From NCBI RefSeq assembly GCF_950023065.1, contig NC_088678.1, positions 24,542,580 through 24,606,579 of the forward strand: 64,000 bases of DNA. The letters run 5' to 3'. The translations under genes were made by a program, and so were the position numbers. Below the pieces are notes generated by a model. The model saw only the letters and a list, made by a program, of their open reading frames with translations. It made no database searches and was not told where the DNA came from. Below are positions 44,307 to 54,243 of this stretch, piece by piece. Numbering within the stretch: the first letter of the stretch is position 1; each line of letters begins with the position of its first letter. Source of the DNA: Planococcus citri. Lineage: Eukaryota > Arthropoda > Insecta > Hemiptera > Pseudococcidae.

Positions 44307-46812
44307 GAGGAAAGTGAAGCTTTTTTTGAAGTTGAAATTGTTTCTGAAAGGTCAATGTTTTCACTTTCGAGTTTCGAATAAACAAAGTGCATTTGCGTAT
44401 CTTTTTTAGTTTTTTAATGAGAAATTTTCAAAAATTACCCGTTTTAAAATGAGAATTGGGGTAACTTTGATACTGCCGAGAAATACTACAACATTCATAC
44501 CACTATCAAAAAATCCAGGGTAACTTTGATACTGCCTTTGTGCCTCAAAATTAGGTGGAAAAAAACGGGATAACTTTGATACCGCCAAAAAATCCATGCT
44601 GAAATAAGTAGGTAATAGTCATAATAGGTAACGAATGAAAGAGAACAAAACTAGTATAAATTAGTTATTTTTTCTCTAATAAACATCGTAAAATTTCTAT
44701 AATTTATTTCATTAGGATCTCTCACGTGCCTTCTCTGCATCTAACGTAAAATAAGAACCAAATCGTAAACTTTCATGTAAATTTCCGATATCAATGTTGC
44801 CCCGTGTTATTAATTCTGTTATCACGTAGAAAATTCAACAGTAAATTTCCAATGTGATATCAATTTTTGTTGAAAATTACACGCTGAACACGAATACTTA
44901 GGTATAACATTTTCAGAACGATTAAAGTATTAACCTACAGTACCTCCTGGTACTTACTTTTTACTTTACTCGGGACTTGATGCAAAAATTAGATTTTTAA
45001 GAAAAAACACATGTTGCACAAATTATCAGAAATTTCAAGTGCCTGCCTGATAAAAAGAACAGTAAATTGCTTGGTCGTTAGTTGTTAGTCATCGAATGAC
45101 GTTACAATCAGACCAGCAGCTTCACTTTTCTGCCTGTAGGAGTATACCCCCTATGTGGGCAAAAAATCAGGGCTATGGGCTATCAAAGTTATCAACCGAT
45201 TATCAAAGACACGCCAGTTTATTGGTAAAGTACAGAAGTATTTCGTTTTACCAAACTGACAGAGAACGCAGAACGTTGAAATTTAGTACATGACCCATTT
45301 TTGACCTCCTACCCCTCCCCCTCCCGGTCTGATTGGTACGGCTTAGAACCGTTTTGAGAAGCAGTTCTGGAAAATCCAGCAGGTTTCTGACAGTTGACAT
45401 TTTTCCACTACATTTTTTCAAATAAAGTTAGAAATCATTGAAATCAAAAATGTACTCCACACCACAAGTTCAACATTCTGAGTCGACATGAGCTGCATGG
45501 TTTCAAGCGATTCTGGAACCTTCAGCGAAGTTAAGCTTTCAGTTACACAAAAACGTTATAAAATCTGTTCAAATAAACTTTAACACGTATGCTCGTGACT
45601 GGTGCTTATTAGTGACTCACTCAACCAATTACACACAATTTTGCCAAAATCGGTGCTGTCGGTCAAACCGAATGTGTTTGTTTTTCATATTTGTTTCTCC
45701 AGTGATTTCATAATTAGGAATTTGGAAAATTCTGAAATTCAGTTTGTGTTTGTTTGTCTTTGTACCCTGCTCAGTTCTCCCTCCGAATCAATTGGAAACT
45801 ATATTTTAGAATTTTTTGAGCAGTTCTAAAACCGTCAGCAGATTTTTAAAAGTTGAAATTTCCATCAAAATTTCATCACATATATGAAGTTGGAATGGAA
45901 AGATAAACACTCTATAGGTCCTAATTTAATTTCACCGAGTCGACTGGAGCTGGTTTCAAGTCATTCTGGAGCCCCCAGCGACATTTGAGAAATTCTAGTT
46001 TCACGAAAAATACCATAGAACCTGGCCAAATCAAACTGATCAAAAATGAAGAAAAAAACTTCAATTTTTGTAGTAGGCCTATCTGGCGCATAAAACATCA
46101 GCCACATTCGAACATTATACATGCAAAGTTCGTAATAAAACAACAATATTGAGCTAAAGTCATTTATTAGAGGATCATAATTTTATATCCCATGAACATT
46201 TCTTTATAGTTTCTGGAAAATTTTAAAAAAATAAGAATATACCAACTTATACTATCCAATGCAGAATAAAATTCGAAGAATTTAAGACAATGCTGCCAAT
46301 AGTGAGGGGTGCACATTTTACATTTTAAGGATTTAAAAAAATTTCCAAGTCGTACTCAATTATTTACCTACTTACTATGGTTGCAAAAATGAAATTCAAA
46401 TGAACGAAAAAAGTTGTGATTGAAGAAGAGACGAGGTAAACACCTCAAGTCTCAAACTTGACTTCACAACTTCCTATCCATTTTGGCTCAAATTGTTGAT
46501 CATTTTTAAATTTTAAACCCAAATAATATTCATGGACCGAGTCTGAGACTTGCGATTTCTACGCATCTTTTTGATCTCTTATCACTAAGTAGGCATCGAT
46601 AATTTTTGACAAACTCATCTACTTTTCGAAAAAAAAAAAAACGGAAATTTGTCTACTTTTTGACTTTAAGCAAGTATTGTGCAAATATCTGATAATTCTA
46701 ATTATTTCAATGCATTTGTCGCCACTAATTGAAAATCTAATCAGGTCACTTTTATCTGGTTGGTACTTTTGAAAAATAAATGTATCAAATGAATATTACA
46801 CTACGCAGAAAT
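44307..46812. other. Intergenic DNA with minor repeats
   Basis: A short sentence GGGGTAACTTTGATACTGCC recurs with small changes near 44,457, 44,518 and 44,567, with a weaker one near 43,913. Between about 45,330 and 46,000 there are decayed units of the CTGGAGGCTCCAG family (TTCTGGAAAATCCAGC, TTCTGGAGCCCCCAGCG). No gene is supported. Confidence 0.45.
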
Positions 46813-46820
46813 CATACTTG

Positions 46821-47692
46821 CAAGGGCGTATTCAGGGGGGGTGATTTGGGGTACAATCACCCCCCAGGACCAAAAAATCTTTAGGTTAATATAATTTCCT
46901 ACGATTTCTTGCATTGAATCACAGGAAAAAAATCATGTTGTTTTACGTTTCTAGGAAGATAATTCGCTACAAACTTCAAAATTCATTGAAAATCACGTTA
47001 TCTCCCGAGGTAGTTGCATAATATATGTACTAATTATTTTTGTTTCTTGAATTATGAATTTCCAATGCTTTTGTTTGCTTTCCTTTTTTGAAATTTAAAT
47101 TTCTGGAAGCATATTTTTTGTCATTATAAGGGAGAAAAAGTGCTCCTTTTGCTCCAGCTTACTGATGATTATTGAAATTGAATAGGTACTGGGATTTGTC
47201 TCCCTCATAACAAAAAATCTCTTATCCAACTCATTTCGACAATTTTGAATTATTTTCCTCGCAACACTTGGGCAATAAACCTCGAAAATTGTCAAAAATC
47301 ATTATCGCTCCCTAGTTGAACAAACTATGTACTAATTCAAGTCTGAGGATGTGAGGAGTGTCAAGTTGAATCCAGAAAAATCAATTTTACAATCAGAAAT
47401 GTAGTATTTTTTACTCTTTGGATCGAAAAATTTCCAAAATTTTGCCCTCGCTTCGCTCGTGCTTATCTGAATTTCATTATAAATAGGCTGTATAAACAAT
47501 TTACTGGATAAATTTCAAAAACCTCACTCTGATCAACACGTTTTTCAAGCTCAAATTCAGCATGAAAATGTCTGAAATGTGCCTACTATTGAAATTTTTA
47601 TGCATATGAGCCTGTTGGGAATTTTGTGATTTTTGTCCCCTACTTATGAGTCATTCATCACCCCCCAGGAGGAAATCCTGGATACGGGCTTG
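46821..47692. mobile_element. hAT-like element with CAAGGGCGTATTCAGG ends
   Basis: Flanked by a perfect 8-bp duplication CATACTTG (46813-46820 and 47693-47700). The left end is CAAGGGCGTATTCAGG and the complement of the right end is CAAGCCCGTATCCAGG, matching at 13 of 16 positions. Just inside, both ends carry ATCACCCCCCAGG-type sequence. It has no long reading frame, so it is non-autonomous. A TCGCTTCGCTCGTGC motif lies near 47,450. Confidence 0.8.
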
Positions 47693-47700
47693 CATACTTG

Positions 47701-48006
47701 TACATTAGAACATTTATATTGTATTCAATGAAAAGCAACGTTCTATGAAAAAACTTATGAGAAACACTTCTACAATTATATATCATACTTAGATATTAAT
47801 AAATTATTCACGCAAACACAAAAAAAATCAAAACAAGTGCTTAAGATGGACGAAATTCTGGATTTATTTTACGCATTTACTTACTGTCAGAATGATGAAA
47901 CATTAAACAATACCTAATCACTAATATAATAATTTCTATATGTATGTAGATTAATGCAAAATTATGAAATTCTCAGATAAAGATAAAACACTTAATTAAG
48001 AAAGTC
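47701..48006. other. Original 3' flank of gene 8, left of the retrotransposon
   Basis: AGATAAAGATAAAACACTTAATT near 47,976 parallels AGATAAAGACAGAACATTTAATT near 54,544 beyond gene 9, so this is gene-flanking DNA and not part of the element. Confidence 0.6.
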
Positions 48007-48028
48007 TAAATCAGAGAGGATACTACTC

Positions 48029-50572
48029 GTGAGATTGGAGGTCAAGCCAAAACCAATGGTGATAATTCAAGTTTATGCGCCAACAGCGGAAAGCAGTACA
48101 GCAGAAATCAACAACTTCTACAACGACCTAGAAGAAGTGATGAGATGCTCGAAAAACAATGATGTTGTGTTTTTGATGGGAGACTTCAATGCCAAAGTTG
48201 GGAAGGATCATGGCAGCCAAGTTGCAGGGAGATACGCACTTGGAGAGCAGAATGAAAGAGGTGAAATGCTCGTAGAGTTTGCTGAAAGACACGATCTAGT
48301 AATATGCAATACCTGGTTCAAGCAGCATGAAAGAAGATTATACACTTGGGTCAGTCCTGGAGATCGAGTCAGAAACCAGATAGACTATATACTTGTAAAA
48401 AGAAGATTCAGGAACACAGTGAAGAACTGTCACACATATCCTGGTGCTGACTGCAACTCTGACCACAAACTACTGGCTGCAAAATGCCAGCTAGTCTTGA
48501 AGAGCCAGAAGAAGAGCAAAGAACGATACCAACAACTTGACATTGCAAAAATCAAATCAAAAGAAGTTCAAAAGAAATTCCAAGAAGAACTGGAAAAGCA
48601 AAAGGAAGACAGGTTGGAAGAAGAACAAGGTATCGAGGAAAAGTGGCAAACATGGAAGCGAAAGGTTAAAACAGCAGCAGAAAAGTCTATTCCATTCAAA
48701 GGAAGAAGAAAACACAAACCATGGATGACTCAAGAGATACTGGATCTGATGGAAGAACGAAGACAAGCAAACAGACCAAGTAATGAATACACAGTGATAA
48801 ATAATCAGATCATGGGAATGTGCAGAATGGCCAAAAACAAGTGGTATGAGGAGAAGTGTCAAGAAATAGAAGATCTGGAGAAAAGGCACAACTCTAGAGA
48901 AATGCATACCAAAGTGAAGCAGATGATGGCCACCCACAAGAAAAGGAGAAGTGGAATAGCATATATGCGAGGAAAAGACGGAAAGTACTGTGTTACCAAT
49001 CAAGAAACTGAAGAGGTCTGGATCAGCTATATACAAGAACTGTATGGAGATGATACACGTCCGGCTCAATTTGCAGTTTCATCCACAGAAGAGGCACCAC
49101 AAATTGAAATGTGGGAGCTGAGGAATGCTGTGAAGCGAGCCAGAAACCACAAAGCAGTGGGAGAAGATCTCATACCAGCAGACTTGATCAAACATTTAAC
49201 ACCAGAGTATGAAAAGGAGCTGCTGAAGATAATAAACAAAATATACGATGAAGGCACTCTGCCTAAGGACTTCAAAGCAGTAAATTTTGTACCAATACCA
49301 AAAAAGAACAACTCGCAAAAATGCTCTGAATATAGAACCATCGCACTGATGAGCCACGCACTGAAGCTACTACTCTCCATCATAAATGCCAGAATTGAAA
49401 AGAAGATAGATGAAAATCTAAGTGAAACACAATATGGCTTTGTAGCAAAAAAAGGGACGAGAGATGCAATTGCCCTGCTGAAAGTGATCATTCAAAGAGC
49501 ACTGAATGCAAATAGGGAAATCATTGCTTGCTTCGTCGATTATGAAAAAGCATTTGATCGTGTCAACCATGAGAAGATGTTGGAGATCCTGGAAAAATAC
49601 AATATCGATAACAAAGACCTGCAAATAATCAAGAACCTGTACTGGGAGCAAAGCGCTAACATCAAGATTGGAACTGAGTACTCGGAGAACGGATGTGGAA
49701 TAAAGAGAGGTGTGAGGCAAGGATGCCCCCTCTCACCCAGGTTGTTCAACGTGTACGCAGAAGAAATAATGAGAGAAGCGCGAATCGAACGAATGGGATT
49801 CAAGATCAACGGCAAGAGAATAAATGAAATAAGTTATGCAGACGACAAAGTGATCCTTGCTGAGACAGAGGCGCAGATGCAGAAAATGATCAACCAAATC
49901 AACAGTGCTGGATTAAAATATGGAATGAAAATAAATGCAGGCAAGACCAAGGTGATGAGATTTACGAAAGGAGATGATAAAGAGGTCAAAATCAACATCG
50001 GATCACAAGAAATTGAAAATGTAAAGCAATTCAGGTACCTTGGAGCACTGATAAACAACGATGCTAGAGATCATAAAGAAATCAAATCACGGATTGGAAT
50101 GGCAAAGACTGCTTTCAACAACCTTGCCAATGTGCTGGGAAATCGAACGATGAGTATTGATCTGAGGAAGAGAATTATGCGATGCTACGTATGGACCGTT
50201 CTGAAGTATTCCTGCGAAACATGGACCATGAGTGCAGAATGCGAGAAGAAAGTATCCGCTTTTGAGATGTGGTGCTATCGAAGGCTACTACGGATCTCAT
50301 GGAAGGACTTCGTTACCAACAAGGAAGTACTAGCAAGAATAGGAGAGGAGCGGAAAGTCGTAGTTGAAGACATCAAAAACAGAAAGCTAAAGTATTTAGC
50401 TCATAAAATACGAGAAAACGGTATTTTCATGCTAGCGGTACAGGGGAAAATCCAAGGAAGATCGACGAGAGGGAGGAAACGATCGGAACTGTTAACAACA
50501 AACTCACCGGCCAACTCCCCCTGCAAGACCCTGAAAGAAACAATTAGATACGCTAGATACCGGCTAATATAG
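48029..50572 (+). CDS. Endonuclease-reverse transcriptase of the RTE-like element (N-terminally truncated)
   Basis: 847 codons without interruption. The frame enters from the truncated end near 48,008 and has no real start; position 48029 is a GTG. The partial apurinic-type endonuclease has QVYAPT (14-19), GDFNAKVG (51-58), NQIDYI (116-121) and SDH (144-146); the first catalytic segments are missing. Reverse transcriptase motifs are FVPIPKK, EYRTIAL, QYGF, DYEKAFDRVNH (about 502-512), GVRQGCPLSP and ISYADD (about 601-606), then KTKVMRF and FRYLGALI. The C-terminal region WKDFVTNKEVLARIGEER and RKLKYLAH is typical of these elements. Catalytic RT residues are intact, but without a full endonuclease and start the copy should be inactive. 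The open frame implies recent insertion. Confidence 0.9.
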   Translation: MRLEVKPKPMVIIQVYAPTAESSTAEINNFYNDLEEVMRCSKNNDVVFLMGDFNAKVGKDHGSQVAGRYALGEQNERGEMLVEFAERHDLVICNTWFKQHERRLYTWVSPGDRVRNQIDYILVKRRFRNTVKNCHTYPGADCNSDHKLLAAKCQLVLKSQKKSKERYQQLDIAKIKSKEVQKKFQEELEKQKEDRLEEEQGIEEKWQTWKRKVKTAAEKSIPFKGRRKHKPWMTQEILDLMEERRQANRPSNEYTVINNQIMGMCRMAKNKWYEEKCQEIEDLEKRHNSREMHTKVKQMMATHKKRRSGIAYMRGKDGKYCVTNQETEEVWISYIQELYGDDTRPAQFAVSSTEEAPQIEMWELRNAVKRARNHKAVGEDLIPADLIKHLTPEYEKELLKIINKIYDEGTLPKDFKAVNFVPIPKKNNSQKCSEYRTIALMSHALKLLLSIINARIEKKIDENLSETQYGFVAKKGTRDAIALLKVIIQRALNANREIIACFVDYEKAFDRVNHEKMLEILEKYNIDNKDLQIIKNLYWEQSANIKIGTEYSENGCGIKRGVRQGCPLSPRLFNVYAEEIMREARIERMGFKINGKRINEISYADDKVILAETEAQMQKMINQINSAGLKYGMKINAGKTKVMRFTKGDDKEVKINIGSQEIENVKQFRYLGALINNDARDHKEIKSRIGMAKTAFNNLANVLGNRTMSIDLRKRIMRCYVWTVLKYSCETWTMSAECEKKVSAFEMWCYRRLLRISWKDFVTNKEVLARIGEERKVVVEDIKNRKLKYLAHKIRENGIFMLAVQGKIQGRSTRGRKRSELLTTNSPANSPCKTLKETIRYARYRLI

Positions 50573-50609
50573 ATGGACATATACGCTATCTCCTGTAAAG
50601 GAGCGCGAC

Positions 50610-50625
50610 TACGACGACGACGAAG
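50610..50625 (+). repeat. ACG-repeat tail of the retrotransposon
   Basis: CTACGACGACGACGAA marks the 3' terminus immediately before host sequence resumes. RTE-type elements commonly end in short tandem repeats in place of a long poly-A tail. Confidence 0.75.
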
Positions 50626-50698
50626 TGTAACTTGCAACTTGGCGCAGCATATGACATAAAAAACGAAATATAAAATTATTCAGTCATAGGTATGTGAT

Positions 50699-51754
50699 TT
50701 ATTGTTTAGCCAAAGCAACTGAGCATACTTCTTTGACCAGCTCGATATTCTGAATACTCTTCCAACCATCTGTATTCAATACTTCGGTACGTTTCGAAAC
50801 TATAAACTTGATCACTTCGTCTTTCAGTTCCTTGACGCTGTGCATATCTGCCAATGTCAAAATACTCGCAGCATTTTCCACCGATAACTTCTCGTACAAT
50901 TCATTCGCGCAAATCATTTTTAAACGATTCAAATCATACTTATCAGCCGCTGCTAATAAACCAGTCGCTAGCTCAGCTAGTTTTTCACATTTTCCAGTAT
51001 ATATGAATTGAAGCATTTCACTGACTACTTTTTCATCTATGTCATCAATATACACGCGATTTTCTTCATTTTCTTTCGCGTCGTGTTTAAACATGGCAGC
51101 AAAAACCGGACTGCAGGCAGCTAAAATAATTTTGTGAGCTGGATAATCATTTCCATTAGTTGAAAGTACGACATCAGCGAGGTTGGGATTTTCAAGCAAC
51201 GATCCAAAGTGATGAGAAAGATTACATTCTGGAACATTGCGATATAGCGAAGTGTTGATACATTCATGTTGAAGATTATTAACAGCATCGCGTGTGGAGT
51301 AAGTCAACACAACCTTAAACGTTAATGCATCATCAATCAACAAAGTGTTATTGAAATACTCGTCTTTTTCGTAAAATGTTTTCCAGCCTCGACCATTTTC
51401 GGTTATGAGTTTCCTTATTTTAGTCGTGCTTAGAAGGGAGGGTAGCGCTTCTTGTTGCTCTCGATCCAAAAGGCATGCTGAGAATTCGACAAATACATCT
51501 GTTTGAGAGCTTAGGTATACAAAGAAGGAAATGTAATCCTTTTCGGCCTCCATGAAACTAGGTTTCAGTAGCAAATACCATTCGGTTTCATTATCATCGA
51601 TAGCGGAGAAAGTAGAGGAGGTTAAATTATCTCCAACTGCTTCATGAAAGCTGAAATTCTCTATTCTCCAAATATACGTTACTGTATGAAGATTGATTTT
51701 GGTATCCAATCGACCATCGGCCGAAGTACATACTGAACTACAACAATTAGGCAT
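50699..51754 (-). CDS. MATH-BTB protein 8 (subgroup F)
   Basis: 351 residues in one exon from the ATG at 51754, chosen by alignment with the start of gene 7; nine more codons upstream are open. MATH begins TYIWRIENFSF and contains NGRGWKTF at the groove tryptophan region. BTB has LADVVLSTNG, DYPAHK, SPVFAAMF, AKEN and FIYTGKC. The three-box-like tail has LSVENAASIL and GWKSI. It is nearly collinear with gene 7, including the shared SFMEAEKD change. The leader acceptor is TTTTAG, not CAG, at 51916-51917, 161 bases upstream. An RTE-like element sits about 75 bases past the stop in the opposite direction and may have displaced the original polyadenylation site. Confidence 0.93.
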   Translation of the reverse strand: MPNCCSSVCTSADGRLDTKINLHTVTYIWRIENFSFHEAVGDNLTSSTFSAIDDNETEWYLLLKPSFMEAEKDYISFFVYLSSQTDVFVEFSACLLDREQQEALPSLLSTTKIRKLITENGRGWKTFYEKDEYFNNTLLIDDALTFKVVLTYSTRDAVNNLQHECINTSLYRNVPECNLSHHFGSLLENPNLADVVLSTNGNDYPAHKIILAACSPVFAAMFKHDAKENEENRVYIDDIDEKVVSEMLQFIYTGKCEKLAELATGLLAAADKYDLNRLKMICANELYEKLSVENAASILTLADMHSVKELKDEVIKFIVSKRTEVLNTDGWKSIQNIELVKEVCSVALAKQ

Positions 51755-52307
51755 ATTGAGCAGAGTTCGTTGTATGAACAAGTCACGAGAACGGATGTAA
51801 AATTTGAAATATCCTTTTCCACTTGTTAGTTGTGTGATGCCGGATTGCCGGTGGAATTAATTCTATGCGTCGATGGTGAGATCGTGCTTATTTTCCGTGT
51901 TCTTCGTTTTATAATCTAAAATCAAACAATTTTCACAGTAATTAAATAATCAGACTACAAAACCTACAAAGGTGTCTATTTTCTTAAGTACGTATTCTGC
52001 AATGGCGATTCAAAAGCATGCATAGGTAAGCAAGTAGGTTACTGGTTAGGTTGATGTTGATAGCAAATAGCATGTAGATAATGACTCATGAATGAGTATA
52101 GTCTCAACTTCAATGGATTAATTACACATACGTATTTTCTTTTGAACTGGATAGATGATTGGATGAAAGATTCTAATAAAGAGCGGTTAGGTACCTCTAC
52201 CTGCTCGATCGAACTGATGAAACAAACAACATTTAAAAATTTTTTAAGTAGGTAGTACAACAGCTGCAAAAATTAATTTCAAATGCACTATAGACACTGG
52301 ACCTGCG
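51755..52307. other. Leader and 5' flank of gene 8
   Basis: Contains the candidate leader acceptor. Otherwise AT-rich. AAATGCAC at 52281-52288 is repeated at 52622-52629 and may be the target duplication of the next element. Confidence 0.45.
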
Positions 52308-52622
52308 TATAAGACAACCAACTGGCAGCCATCTTGGCAAAATATCCTGTGTAACGCCAATTTATCCCGCTGGGTGCTCTTGGCAGCGCTGTACTTCAAT
52401 TTTACAGGCAACAGGGAAAAAGGAGGGTTGTGTAGTCCGGAAGGAACTCCTGGCTGCGCGCGCAGTCAGGAGTACCTCGCGGACTACACAACCCTCCCAT
52501 TTTCCTGTTGCCTGTAAAATTGAAGTACAGCGCTGCCAAGAGCACCCAGCGGGATAAATTTGCGTTACACAAGTTTTCTTTACAGTTTCCGTTCCCCTCC
52601 GCCTGCAGTTGGTTGTCTTATA
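52308..52622. mobile_element. GC-rich near-perfect palindromic MITE
   Basis: The ends are TATAAGACAACCAACTG and CAGTTGGTTGTCTTATA, a perfect 17-bp inverted repeat. Inside, from about 52,352 to 52,573, the two arms are almost perfect complements (GTGTAACG with CGTTACAC, ATCCCGCTGGGTGCTCTTGG with its complement, GGAGGGTTGTGTAGTCC with its complement). They meet near 52,455 in GGCTGCGCGCGCAGTC. It is much richer in GC than its surroundings. AAATGCAC flanks the region at 52281-52288 and 52622-52629. The superfamily is uncertain. Confidence 0.82.
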
Positions 52623-53399
52623 AATGCACGAATAACAGATGTGATATAACGAAGGTGAGAGATAGTAAAAATCTCAATCTCAAGTCTCAAACTTCAACTC
52701 TGAAACTTCCCATCTATTTTGGCTGAAAGTCTCAAATTTGTTGAACCTTTTTAAATTTTTGGCCAAAGTGATATGAAGTTCTCGTGGTCAAGGGTCGAGG
52801 CGTGTTGAAAAATCGTACCTATATGATTGTGTGATCTGTCACGAGAAAACCAACTTTAGTGTCCAACTGTCCAAAACGTAAATTTTACAGGAAGGGCATT
52901 TGAAGTTTTCAGTCTATGTATCAGGCGATCTAAAATTTGTAGGTCCGTGAAACGTGAGACTTGCACCCACCACTTTTGGCCCCCATGAGTGCCCACATAA
53001 CCCGATATTTTTTTTTTCAAAATCGTCACATTCAAGGTTGCCATGTTGCCAAGTCCAATAATCAAAATTTCCCAAAATCATTTTTTTCGATTTTTTTGAA
53101 TTTTTTGCCAAAAATGTTGCAACTACCCGAGTATGAATTATTAATGAAGAATAAGTTATTAATATTAAATTTATCACGTTTCTTAACAAATTTGTTCAAG
53201 CTGAAAAGATATGATTTTTCCAACTCAAGCCTTACTCAAATTTCAAAATATGGCACAAATCCTCCAAATGTGGGTCGATTGTTACAAAAATTTGCATTTC
53301 GACTCCCCAAAACATACGAAAAAAATGTTTTTTCAATTTTTACTATACTTAGTTGCTCTATTTTTTGACCTCAGATTTAGGGTCACGAGATGACGAGAA

Positions 53400-54107
53400 C
53401 AGGGCTGTTAAATTACCGTAATTTATTCGCTGGTAAAATACAGCGGTAAAATACGGTAAAATACGGTATTTTACGGTATTTATGGTATTTTACTAATTTG
53501 GATGTGAAGAGTTATTTTCTGTAGTTTGACTTTGAACATTTGAAGTTCTGAACTTCTGACCTGCCTCTGAAGTAAATTTCCATCTGTTTTAGGTGTTATT
53601 AAAGATTATAGAAAATTTTCCATGGACATTTTTTGGAAATTTATAGGGTAAATTTTTTGTAACTTTCAAATCATAAATTTCCATGGAAATTTGGAAATTT
53701 TAAATTTATGAAGAAAAGATGGAAAAAAAGTGTTAATTTGGCTTTTTGGTAAATTATAGTAAAATACGGTAATAAACTTTTGGTAAAATACCGTAAAATA
53801 CGGTAAAATACCGCCGTAATTTACCAACCTAAATTACCTTACAGCCCTGGTTTTAGGTGTTATTAAAGATTATACAAAATTTTCCATGGACATTTTTTGG
53901 AAATTTATGGGGAAAATTTTTGGTAACTTTCAAATTATGAATTTCCATGGAAATTTGAAAATTTAATGAAGGAAAGATGGAAAAAAAGTGTTAATTTGGC
54001 TTTTTGGTAAATCATGGTAAAATACGGTAATAAACTTGTGGTAAAATACCGTAAAATACGGTAAAATACCGCCGTAATTTACCAACATAAATTACTTTAC
54101 AGCCCTG
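53400..54107. mobile_element. hAT-like element with TACGGTAAAA repeats and a duplicated right end
   Basis: Flanked by a perfect 8-bp duplication GACGAGAA (53392-53399 and 54108-54115). The ends are CAGGGCTGTTAAATTACCGT and TAAATTACTTTACAGCCCTG. The interior has many TACGGTAAAATACGG motifs. A ~264-bp block beginning TTTTAGGTGTTATTAAAGAT occurs at 53587 and again at 53851. The end sequence ACAGCCCTGG is therefore present twice (53841 and 54099 onwards). Confidence 0.87.
53587..54107. repeat. 264-bp direct tandem duplication within the hAT-like element
   Basis: The two blocks share TTTTCCATGGACATTTTTTG, TTAATTTGGCTTTTTGGTAA and the TACGGTAATAAACTT stretch, with only scattered differences. Each ends in the element's right terminus. 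Confidence 0.85.
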
Positions 54108-54243
54108 GACGAGAATCGTTCGCGAACGTTTCAACCCCCACAGTCGGATTCAGCACCCTAAGTACATACTACTAATTAATATCCACCATAAAAAAGATAT
54201 GGATTTTTTGGACACTAAGCTTGTTTTCTCGTGACAGATCACA

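Larger units (their letters stand above)
48007..50625 (+). mobile_element. 5'-truncated RTE-like non-LTR retrotransposon
   Basis: The insertion is bounded by comparison with the flank of gene 9. The host sequence stops after AATTAAGAAAGT near 48,006 and resumes with TGTAACTTGCAACTT near 50,627, matching TATCTTGCAACTTCG near 54,573. The element starts inside its endonuclease domain, as expected from incomplete reverse transcription. It ends with a short 3' region and an ACGACGACGACGA tail, typical of RTE-type elements. AAGT on both sides is a possible short target duplication. It lies head-on to gene 8, ending about 75 bases beyond that gene's stop. Confidence 0.85.
52830..54243. mobile_element. 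Inverted-repeat element interrupted by a nested hAT-like element
   Basis: TGTGATCTGTCACGAGAAAA at the left and TTTTCTCGTGACAGATCACA at the right are perfect complements, and the next bases (TTTAGTGTCCAA with TTGGACACTAAG) also pair. Between them lie AT-rich DNA and the element at 53400-54107. No target duplication was found. The 135-codon plus-strand frame inside has no recognisable domain. Confidence 0.65.

Noticed and set aside
43948..44409. 153-codon frame rich in Gly-Thr-Gly and an opposing PYPYP frame
   Set aside because: Both are translations of the CGGGTAC repeat inside a bounded mobile element.
48029..50572. Host gene similar to 'craniofacial development protein 2'
   Set aside because: That name is often given to endonuclease-reverse transcriptase fragments. 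Here the YADD, QGCPLSP and SDH motifs and the insertion boundaries show a retrotransposon.
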